Shown here: piece after piece, positions 16,906 to 23,921 of the stretch
Numbering within the stretch: the first letter of the stretch is position 1
Layout: each line of letters starts with the position of its first letter
NCBI GenBank assembly: GCA_902802535.1
Contig: CADCML010000010.1
Span: 53,066 to 117,065 of the forward strand
Direction of reading: 5' to 3'
DNA length: 64,000 nt
Source of the DNA: an uncultured Bacteroidia bacterium
Lineage (GTDB): Bacteria > Bacteroidota > Bacteroidia > Bacteroidales > F082
Made by a program: the position numbers and the translations under genes
The notes under the pieces: generated by a model
What the model was told of the DNA's origin: nothing
The model's database searches: none
The model's input: the letters and a program-made list of their open reading frames with translations, nothing else

Positions 16906-16950
16906 CTTACAATATATCATTTGTAAGTAGATATTGATGATTTGTAAGTA
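16906..16950. promoter_or_regulatory. Candidate operator: TTGTAAG repeats with 21-bp period
   Basis: ATTTGTAAGTA occurs at 16919-16929 and again at 16940-16950, exactly 21 bp apart (two helical turns). An inverted CTTACAA lies at 16906-16912. Direct half-sites at this spacing are typical of AraC-family dimers. The array lies right after the AraC-type regulator gene and about 80 bp before the next gene. A further inverted repeat TGTCG...CGACA is at 16967-16983. Confidence 0.5.
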
Positions 16951-17028
16951 CACAATCCTTTTTGAATGTCGAATTTTGCGACAATTTTGTAATCAATATT
17001 TCGTAATTAACATTTAATACCTTAAACA

Positions 17029-18027
17029 ATGAAAAAATCATTCTTACTCATGGCGCTTTTATGCGCGACGATGCTGGTTTTTGCACAAAACAGCACACAA
17101 ACCGCCCTGCTACAGCATGGCGACGAGATTACCACCTTCTACGGCGCTGACGCTTTTGCAGAAGCCTATGATGCCGCCGCCTCAACCGGTGACATCATCA
17201 CCCTTTCAAGCGGCACCTTTAATGCGAGCGACCTTGGCAAAGCCATCACCCTGCGCGGTGTGGGCTGCGTTAGCGATGACGAACTAAACATGCTTCCCAC
17301 CATTATCGCGGGTGATTTTCAGACTTGGAATTCTTATGCTCCCGCCGTCTTGACTGTTGAGGGTATCTTCTTCGATGGTGTAATCACAGTGAACGGCCAG
17401 AATGCCCCGGTCTTTATCAGATGTAATATCAAAGAAATCAAATGGGGCTCCGAAGGATCGTCAGCTGGAATGAACGATGCCGAGTTTATCAATTGCAGGA
17501 TTAGATGGTTCAGAGAAGACAATTTCCATAACACCACATTCCGCAACTGTGTGGTTTGGGATTGCCGCAGTGAAACAACAAGTCAACCCACCAACACCAT
17601 CCAGGCCTATAATTCCTACATCTGGTTAAATTCAGGACAATATAATTTATCTGTAAATAATTGTATCATTGGAGGGGCTGGTATGTATGGGAATAGCGTG
17701 GCTTATAATTGCATAAGCTGGGGTTCTATGTTTGATGGGTGTTCGCATCATAATTGTTGGGTTTTTGATCAGATGCTGGATGTTTTCGAGTTCTTTAATG
17801 GGAATTATAATGCTTTGGTATGGGAAACGGAGCCTCTTATCTTGAGAGGCGATGTCGCCGCCCAATACCATGGTCTGGATGGCACCGAGGTGGGCATCTA
17901 CGGTGGCAACATGCCCTACAGCACACGTCCTACTTACATGACGAACTACCGCACCACGGTCGGCCAACATTCCACCCCCGACGGCAAGCTGAACATCCAC
18001 ATCGAGGTGATTAACGGCAACAAGTGA
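17029..18027 (+). CDS. Secreted beta-helix-like protein
   Basis: A 332-residue exported protein; the signal peptide ends near residue 20 (LVFAQ). The body starts with DAFAEAYDAAASTGDIITLSSGTFNASDL, the usual opening of right-handed beta-helix (pectate-lyase-like) folds. It then repeats short strand-turn units rich in Asn and Cys (FIRCNIKEI, FINCRIRWF, FRNCVVWDC, VNNCIIGG, AYNCISWG, HNCWVF). No lyase catalytic residues could be identified and no T9SS C-terminal domain is visible. It follows the candidate AraC operator and precedes, by 19 bp, the T9SS cargo gene, so the two probably form one operon. The ligand, perhaps a polysaccharide, is a guess. Confidence 0.75.
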   Translation: MKKSFLLMALLCATMLVFAQNSTQTALLQHGDEITTFYGADAFAEAYDAAASTGDIITLSSGTFNASDLGKAITLRGVGCVSDDELNMLPTIIAGDFQTWNSYAPAVLTVEGIFFDGVITVNGQNAPVFIRCNIKEIKWGSEGSSAGMNDAEFINCRIRWFREDNFHNTTFRNCVVWDCRSETTSQPTNTIQAYNSYIWLNSGQYNLSVNNCIIGGAGMYGNSVAYNCISWGSMFDGCSHHNCWVFDQMLDVFEFFNGNYNALVWETEPLILRGDVAAQYHGLDGTEVGIYGGNMPYSTRPTYMTNYRTTVGQHSTPDGKLNIHIEVINGNK

Positions 18028-18046
18028 AACCCAAAACACTGAAGCC

Positions 18047-18928
18047 ATGAAACGATATGTATTAACAATCTTCAGCTTGCTGCTGTGCCTTGGGCTGAGC
18101 GCCCAAACCACACGCACCTGCCGCTACTGGTTCGATGGGAACTTCGGGCAAAGCGCGACCAAGACTTTCAGCGGCGACATTTGGGATGGCGAAATCGACG
18201 TGAGCCAGCTCCCCGACGGCATCCATACCTTCCACTATTACCTATCCGACAGCACCTCAACGCCCGTGTACGGAACCCTTTTCCACAAGGTCTCGACCGT
18301 TGGCGCCTCCGCATTGGAGTACCGCTATTGGTTCGACAACAATGACAACGAGATGCACCACGGCTCGGTGGGCAACGGCATTTTCCAGATAGATGTCAAC
18401 GGGCTCACCACGGGGATGCACACCATCCACCTGACGGTCAAGGACGAAAACTACAGCGCCACGCACGACTACCTCTTCATCAAGACCGAGTCGTTAAGCG
18501 ACCTCGCCTACCACTGCTGGTTCGACGAAAATGAAAGCACCGAGCAGACAGGTGCCGTGGGCGACGGCAACATTCTGCTTGATGTGACAGGCCTCGAAAA
18601 TGGTGAACATTCCGTGAGCATATATCTCGAGGGCAGCACCGTGTCGGCTCCGCAAACCTACGACTTTTTGAACAACCTCGCTGTGGACGAAAACGAGAGC
18701 ATCAGCCTCGTCGTCTATCCCAACCCTGCAACAGACCGCTTGACGATTGAGAGCGAGGAGGTTATCCACCAATGCGAGATTTACGACCTCACCGGGCAAC
18801 TTGTCGAAACCCTTGAGAATGCTTCCGAAAGGATGGAAATCTCGGTCGAGGCATTGCCGGCAGGAATCTATTTAATCAGGTTGGTGACCGATAGGTTTAC
18901 GCCAACTCGATGGTTTGTAAAGAAATGA
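18047..18928 (+). CDS. T9SS cargo protein with three WFD repeats
   Basis: A 293-residue secreted protein. After the signal peptide (LGLSAQ) come three similar modules of about 65-70 residues, each opening with a Y(R/H)-(Y/C)-WFD motif: CRYWFDGNFGQS, YRYWFDNNDNE and YHCWFDENEST. Each carries a later D(V)xxLxxGxHT/S pattern. The C-terminal 75 residues are a type A T9SS sorting domain (LVVYPNPATDRLTIES...GIYLIRLVTD...FVKK), so the protein should be moved across the outer membrane and attached or released. The function of the WFD module is unknown. It is co-transcribed with the beta-helix gene and ends at a clear terminator. Confidence 0.82.
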   Translation: MKRYVLTIFSLLLCLGLSAQTTRTCRYWFDGNFGQSATKTFSGDIWDGEIDVSQLPDGIHTFHYYLSDSTSTPVYGTLFHKVSTVGASALEYRYWFDNNDNEMHHGSVGNGIFQIDVNGLTTGMHTIHLTVKDENYSATHDYLFIKTESLSDLAYHCWFDENESTEQTGAVGDGNILLDVTGLENGEHSVSIYLEGSTVSAPQTYDFLNNLAVDENESISLVVYPNPATDRLTIESEEVIHQCEIYDLTGQLVETLENASERMEISVEALPAGIYLIRLVTDRFTPTRWFVKK

Positions 18929-18962
18929 TCTACCACATTAAAAAAACTACCAACCAAACGAT

Positions 18963-18990
18963 AAAAACCACCCTTGCGGGGGTGGTTTTT
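18963..18990. terminator. Rho-independent terminator (bidirectional)
   Basis: AAAAACCACCC and GGGTGGTTTTT form an 11-bp stem with a 6-nt loop between two convergent genes. A/T runs on both sides allow use in both directions. Confidence 0.85.
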
Positions 18991-19030
18991 TGTTGTTTGG
19001 AATTGTTTTGTCGAAAACAAGCCAAACTTC

Positions 19031-19840
19031 TTACTTCACTAAAACCTTTTTCACCGCATCTCCAGCTTTCACGAAGTAAAAACCACTCGAAAGACCTTCC
19101 AAACTGATGGTTTCTTCTTTCTTCACGAACAGGGTTCTCACGACGCGACCCATCTCATCGATAATGGTCACCATACCATCGGCCTCGATGGTGAGGGTTG
19201 ACGAAGCGGGATTGGGGTAAACATCCAAAGTGACTATTTTGGTTTCTCCGACGCCCACATGACCACAATCGTCAAAAAGCTGAATGCCTTGCCATTCCTC
19301 GGCGGCTTCGAAAGCCTCTATGCAGTTGCAGGGCACCACGATATGCACATGGTCGTTGATTTCGGCAAAGGCATCATCCCAAAGGAAGAAAGGCTCGGTG
19401 TCGTGGATGAAGATGTAATCAAGTTCTTTACAGTAACTGAAAGCGTTCGAGTTGATTTGCACCATGCCCGCCGGAATGTCAATGACTTCCAAAAGAGGGC
19501 AATCGGCAAACGAATGAAAACCGATGTTCACGATGGTGTTGGGCAAGGTGACGCTGGTAAGATTCACGCAACCATAGAAAGCCTCACTGCCAATGTAGCG
19601 AACCCTATATATCTCGTCGTTGATGGTTTCCGTTTCGGGAATGACCACATCGCCCGAATAGGTGTTTGGATCGTCGTCGTTGACCACGATCAGGTAGGTT
19701 TCGCCGCAACCTCCACCCGGGAGTTGCTGTGTGGCTTTGCGGTAATAGATGCCATTGACATAATAGTCGTAGGCAAATGCACTTTGGCAGCACATCACGA
19801 GTGCCAAGGCCAAAACTGAAAAGATAACAGTTCGTTTCAT
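19031..19840 (-). CDS. Surface leucine-rich repeat (BspA-like) protein with T9SS sorting domain
   Basis: A 269-residue exported protein; the signal peptide ends at about residue 23 (SAFA). The middle carries BspA/LRR_5-type repeats (IGSEAFYGCVNLTSVTLPNTIVNIGFHSFADCPLLEVIDIP and INSNAFSYCKELDYI). These repeats are often found in surface adhesion proteins of oral and gut Bacteroidota. The last 70 or so residues form a T9SS type A sorting domain (LDVYPNPASSTLTIEA ... GFYFVKAGD). It is short, with only about four repeats. It is transcribed alone towards the shared terminator. Confidence 0.87.
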   Translation of the reverse strand: MKRTVIFSVLALALVMCCQSAFAYDYYVNGIYYRKATQQLPGGGCGETYLIVVNDDDPNTYSGDVVIPETETINDEIYRVRYIGSEAFYGCVNLTSVTLPNTIVNIGFHSFADCPLLEVIDIPAGMVQINSNAFSYCKELDYIFIHDTEPFFLWDDAFAEINDHVHIVVPCNCIEAFEAAEEWQGIQLFDDCGHVGVGETKIVTLDVYPNPASSTLTIEADGMVTIIDEMGRVVRTLFVKKEETISLEGLSSGFYFVKAGDAVKKVLVK

Positions 19841-20045
19841 ACTTGTAATTGTTTTAAGTTGTTAAATATTAAGTGATTAAATATAAAATAGTCTTGTATA
19901 TGCAAAAGAAACAATTTATTACAATATCATTAGGTGCAAAAAATCAGGAAATCATAACAAAACAATCTCACCATACGGAAAAAAACAAATCCGCGTTATT
20001 TTTCAGTTTACCCTTGCACCTAAACCAGCAAAAGACCACAGAAAG

Positions 20046-20588
20046 ATGGAGTCTTCCGAGTCATACGGAGCCAACATAAACAAAGCCAAAGCTTCTCAAG
20101 CCGATTTCAACGCCCTCGTGCTTCGACACAAGGCCATGCTTTGGCATATCTGTTCCGACTACAGCATCGGAAAAACTTGGAAAACGGAAGACTGTATGCA
20201 GGAAGTGCTGATTAGCCTATGGAGAAGCTTCGGAGACTTCGAGGGGCGCAGTTCGGAAAAGACTTGGGTATGGCGCGTTGCGACAAACACCATGCTGATG
20301 CTGCGACGCAAAGATATCAGAAGTCCGCAAACGGAGTCCATTGAAATGGTGAGCGTGGATGACAAAATAGATGAGCAGAGCAACGACAGTTACCAACAAT
20401 TGCAGCAACTCATCGACACACTGCCCGAAGAAAACGGCACCATCATCCGCGCCTTCTTGGACGGATTCTCTTACAAGGAAATCGCCGACATGACCGGTAG
20501 TTCGGTGGGTGCCGTGGCCATGCGCATCGCACGCACCAAGCGAAAGCTCAAACAGATGTATGAAAAAGAAAACAATACCTCATTATAA
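20046..20588 (+). CDS. ECF-type RNA polymerase sigma factor
   Basis: A 180-residue sigma-70 family protein with region 2 (about 25-95: FNALVLRHKAMLWHICSDY ... EDCMQEVLISLWRSFGDFEG ... KTWVWRVATNTMLMLRR) and region 4 (about 120-175: LPEENGTIIRAFLDGFSYKEIADMTGSSVGAVAMRIARTKRKL). It should direct RNA polymerase to a small regulon. The stop overlaps the start of the next gene (TAATG), whose product has one membrane helix. That is the usual place of an anti-sigma factor, so the pair is likely sigma plus membrane-bound regulator. Targets probably include the four downstream secreted-protein genes. Confidence 0.93.
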   Translation: MESSESYGANINKAKASQADFNALVLRHKAMLWHICSDYSIGKTWKTEDCMQEVLISLWRSFGDFEGRSSEKTWVWRVATNTMLMLRRKDIRSPQTESIEMVSVDDKIDEQSNDSYQQLQQLIDTLPEENGTIIRAFLDGFSYKEIADMTGSSVGAVAMRIARTKRKLKQMYEKENNTSL

Positions 20589-20992
20589 TGGACACAAACA
20601 ACGAGAATAAAACGATGAATACAAAACGAAACGACGACTTCCAAACCGCTTGGGAACGCCGCAAGCAAAACTGGCAACAACAGGCTGAGATGACACTTCC
20701 CGACGATGCCACACTGTTGCGCCTTGCCGAAACCGCGCGGCAACAGGCACAGCAGCAAACGGCTGTGGTCGTTCCCCTCACGCGACCTCGCAAACGCTGG
20801 ATACCCTACGCCGCCGCTGCCTGCATCGCCGTTGGTGTGACTGTCATCGGACTGACCCGCCAAAGCCAAGCCGACAACGTGCTTCCCGTGGCCGAAGAAG
20901 TCACCGTGGGAGGCCAAACCATTCACTTCCTCTGCAACAAGGGCTGCTCGGCACAAGATGTGATGCTCTCGGCCAACGAAGTCATCAAATAA
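20588..20992 (+). CDS. Single-pass membrane protein, candidate anti-sigma factor
   Basis: A 134-residue protein with a Gln-rich cytoplasmic N-terminal part (about 1-75), one membrane helix (about 77-97, PYAAAACIAVGVTVIGL) and a short periplasmic tail. The tail ends HFLCNKGCSAQDVM, with a CNKGC pair. The topology and the overlap with the sigma gene fit an anti-sigma factor, but no known anti-sigma domain was recognised. The paired cysteines in the tail could make it redox-responsive; this is a guess. The gene is followed 15 bp later by a lipoprotein gene. Confidence 0.65.
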   Translation: MDTNNENKTMNTKRNDDFQTAWERRKQNWQQQAEMTLPDDATLLRLAETARQQAQQQTAVVVPLTRPRKRWIPYAAAACIAVGVTVIGLTRQSQADNVLPVAEEVTVGGQTIHFLCNKGCSAQDVMLSANEVIK

Positions 20993-21007
20993 CAAAACAC
21001 AAAGACA

Positions 21008-21844
21008 ATGAAGAAACTCCTTACATATCTCGTCTTACTCCTTGCCATCGGACTTTCGGCCTGCAAGGAGAAGACTGATGCCCCAGAGACAAAGACTTGC
21101 GAAAAAGCCGCATTAGAGCTGTACTGCAAATATGCCGACAACGAGGAGCTCACCGTGGCCTATCTCGGCGACCTCTCCATCAACGGAAAGTGCATTGATG
21201 CCCTGATGCTGCAAGCCAACGACGAAGCAGATTGGGAAACCCTGAAACGGGACTTCGGCATGATTCCACCCGACACTACTGCTATTATTTGCCCTTCCGA
21301 CGACAATTTTGTTTCAGTAGGTGTCGGCATCGAAACCGATTTTTTGGACGATGCCACCTTCGACACTTTGACCGACATCAGCCAAATTCCCGCAAAAGAC
21401 ATTGAGAAATTCACCCTCGTCGTCGCCGACAAAATCCGCGAAATCATGAACAGCTTCCAAGCTCCCGACTCGTTGCTGCCCAATACTGCCATCATCATCG
21501 GCCAAGGCGAAATAGAACACGAAGCCACCGACAACACCTACGACGACTACATTCTGACCGTTTCGCACGCCATTGTCGTGGGGCTGATCAACGAAAAGAT
21601 TGAAGCCAATGCGATAGCCAAGAACGGAGGCACTTCGACAAACTCAACGACCTTAGGCAGCCTGCAACAACAAAAGGAGCAAAGCGACCGCATCATGGAC
21701 GATGCCCAAAGTCACGGCCACATCGGCTACATCACCGCCGCCGACAACGACAACCGCACCTTATGGCTCTTCTTCTATGACGACCAGGAAGAATGTAACA
21801 CCATCATCACCCACATCCGCGAGGACATTATCATCAATGAATAA
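21008..21844 (+). CDS. Lipoprotein of unknown function
   Basis: A 278-residue protein with a lipoprotein signal (LLLAIGLSAC, Cys at about 19) and a short charged tether. The folded part has alternating strands and helices (YLGDLSINGKCIDALMLQANDEADWETLKRDFG, FTLVVADKIREIMNSF) and several Asp/Thr-rich loops. No family was recognised. It lies in the ECF operon, 15 bp after the candidate anti-sigma gene, so it probably acts in the same envelope process. Confidence 0.75.
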   Translation: MKKLLTYLVLLLAIGLSACKEKTDAPETKTCEKAALELYCKYADNEELTVAYLGDLSINGKCIDALMLQANDEADWETLKRDFGMIPPDTTAIICPSDDNFVSVGVGIETDFLDDATFDTLTDISQIPAKDIEKFTLVVADKIREIMNSFQAPDSLLPNTAIIIGQGEIEHEATDNTYDDYILTVSHAIVVGLINEKIEANAIAKNGGTSTNSTTLGSLQQQKEQSDRIMDDAQSHGHIGYITAADNDNRTLWLFFYDDQEECNTIITHIREDIIINE

Positions 21845-21894
21845 AAACAATTAGTCATAAACAAACTTAGTATTAACCATCAAACTTTAATCGT

Positions 21895-22770
21895 ATGAAG
21901 AAAAATGTATTCTTTTTGCTGATGTGCTCTTTTGCCACTATCGGCATGGCACAGGCACAGAACCGTGGCGACATCCAATTGAACGCCACCGAATTGAACA
22001 ATGTCATGATTCCACAAGACCAACTACCTTCTGTAGGTTCTTGGTTCTCTTATGTCGGTGATTATTCATCACCAAGCATTCTCGGCATCGGTATGCCCTT
22101 CAATTGGGGTTACATGCTCCCTGCATCGTTGATGAACGAGTACAAGGGTTGCTCCATCACCCAGTTCGCTTTCCTTGATGCAGGCGAAGAGCAATTTGCC
22201 ACCACCTACACCGTCAACATCTACCTTGACGGCGACGCTGCTCCAGGCTCTTTGGTTTCTACTCAACAGTTTGAAATCACGGGCACGGTCGGCGATGTCG
22301 TCACCTTCGAGCTCAACACTCCTGTCTTAATTGACGGTTCACAAAACATCTGGCTGACTTTCTACAATGACGGATCCATCCAATATCCCGCCCCGGCCGT
22401 TGCCGATGTGGGCAACCCCAACAGCCGTTGGATCGGCATCGATGGCTATGGCTGGATGGACATGGCTTCTGTCAGCAGCGAGGCCTACAGTTGGTTAGCT
22501 TGGGTTTATATTGACGGTTACGATTGGATTAGCGAAAACAACGAATCCATCAGTGTATATCCTAACCCGACCACAGGCAATGTGAACATTGTGGCACCAG
22601 GCATGAGTCATATTACGGTGATGAACGCTCTCGGCCAAATGGTTTACGATGCCAATGCCGCAGGTAACATGACAAGCCTCGACATGAGCCAATATCAAAC
22701 TGGAATCTATATGGTACGCGTGACCACAGAAAGCGGCGAAAGCATGAAACGCATAAGCATAGTGAAGTAA
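21895..22770 (+). CDS. T9SS cargo protein of unknown function
   Basis: A 291-residue secreted protein: signal peptide (about 1-22, ending AQAQ), a beta-rich body with the segments YTVNIYLDGDAAPGSLV and INIWLTFYNDG-like (read as QNIWLTFYNDGSIQY), and a C-terminal T9SS sorting domain (SVYPNPTTGNVNIVAPG ... GIYMVRVTTESGESMKRISIVK). The middle resembles the beta-sandwich seen before sorting domains in many Bacteroidota surface proteins. Its ligand is unknown. It is part of the run of same-strand genes after the ECF sigma factor. Confidence 0.8.
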   Translation: MKKNVFFLLMCSFATIGMAQAQNRGDIQLNATELNNVMIPQDQLPSVGSWFSYVGDYSSPSILGIGMPFNWGYMLPASLMNEYKGCSITQFAFLDAGEEQFATTYTVNIYLDGDAAPGSLVSTQQFEITGTVGDVVTFELNTPVLIDGSQNIWLTFYNDGSIQYPAPAVADVGNPNSRWIGIDGYGWMDMASVSSEAYSWLAWVYIDGYDWISENNESISVYPNPTTGNVNIVAPGMSHITVMNALGQMVYDANAAGNMTSLDMSQYQTGIYMVRVTTESGESMKRISIVK

Positions 22771-22789
22771 ACTTCAAAGCATTATCATC

Positions 22790-23866
22790 ATGAAAAAGCT
22801 ATCCATTCTCATCGCTTTTCTGCTCTTTGGCGCGGGACTTCGCGCACAGCAGACCAACCTCACCCAAGCCGTCGACTTCACCGTGACCGACTGCCACGGG
22901 CAAACCTACAATCTCTTTGAAATCCTCGACCGCGGTCAAGCTGTTTTCATCGACTTTTTCTTCTACTCATGCGGTCAATGTCAGGTGATTTCGCCCTACA
23001 TTACAGGTTCCTATACCCAGATGGGTTGCAACATGCACGATGTGTTCTACATCGAAATCTCCTACATCGACAGCGATGCCGTTTGCCAGCAATGGGCCAA
23101 CGAATACGGCGTTGAATTTCCTACAGTAGGAAGGGATGGCGGTGGCAACGAGGTCTTCGACCTCTATGGCATCAATGCTTGCCCAACCCTCGTCCTCATC
23201 ATGCCCGACCGTAGCATTCCCATCCAAGGGCTGTTACAGCTGTATCCTTTCTCCGCGCAAGATGTTGTCAATGCAATGCAGCAAAACGGACTCCAACCTC
23301 ACGACTGCACAGGTACTCTGACCGTCAATCCACAAACATTACATATCTACAGCGACGAAACAACTTACGAGCCCGGCCTGCTGACCATCTCCAACATGAC
23401 CGCTGAAGATGTGACTGTCAATGCCTTCACCGCCGACCCCATCTTTGCGCTACATTGCATGTATGATGGCCAAGATGTCACCGAAGGCATGTCGGTAGCC
23501 GCAGGGCAGGCTGCCACCGTGGAAGTCTATGTTGATGTACCCGTAAAGGAGACTTTCGAAGGGAAAATGTATATCAGCACCTCGGCGGGCAACTTTGAAG
23601 TCAACATCATCTACGAATCAACTCTCAACATTGGTGAAAACAACTCGACACTATCCTTGTTCCCCAACCCTGCCAATGAGAGCGTAACTCTTCAAGGCGA
23701 AAACCTTGGCGTAGTAAGCATCTACAACGCATTGGGTCAAAAGGTTGAGACGTTCTTCACCGAGGAATCGCAAATAGTCATTCCGACTTCCAAGTACCAA
23801 AACGGCATCTACTTCATCAGAACAAGCAGCGGAAAAACGCAACGCTTGGTGATTGCACACGAATAA
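22790..23866 (+). CDS. Secreted thioredoxin-like protein with T9SS sorting domain
   Basis: A 358-residue exported protein. After the signal peptide is a thioredoxin/TlpA-like domain (about 25-170) with a CGQC active site (Cys61-Cys64) inside VFIDFFFYSCGQCQV and a cis-proline loop NACPTLVLI. An Ig-like beta domain follows (about 175-280), then a T9SS type A sorting domain (about 285-358, LSLFPNPANESVTLQG ... GIYFIRTSSGKTQ). This would put a disulfide-active protein on the cell surface instead of in the periplasm. It lies 19 bp after another T9SS cargo gene and ends at a strong terminator. Confidence 0.85.
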   Translation: MKKLSILIAFLLFGAGLRAQQTNLTQAVDFTVTDCHGQTYNLFEILDRGQAVFIDFFFYSCGQCQVISPYITGSYTQMGCNMHDVFYIEISYIDSDAVCQQWANEYGVEFPTVGRDGGGNEVFDLYGINACPTLVLIMPDRSIPIQGLLQLYPFSAQDVVNAMQQNGLQPHDCTGTLTVNPQTLHIYSDETTYEPGLLTISNMTAEDVTVNAFTADPIFALHCMYDGQDVTEGMSVAAGQAATVEVYVDVPVKETFEGKMYISTSAGNFEVNIIYESTLNIGENNSTLSLFPNPANESVTLQGENLGVVSIYNALGQKVETFFTEESQIVIPTSKYQNGIYFIRTSSGKTQRLVIAHE

Positions 23867-23889
23867 ACCTTTAAGATACTTTTATGATG

Positions 23890-23918
23890 AAAAACCGCCA
23901 CATCTGTGACGGTTTTTT
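23890..23918. terminator. Rho-independent terminator (bidirectional)
   Basis: AAAACCGCCACA and TGTGACGGTTTT pair over 12 bp with one mismatch and a 2-nt loop, flanked by A and T runs. It serves the ECF operon and the convergent outer-membrane protein gene. Confidence 0.85.
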
Positions 23919-23921
23919 TCA

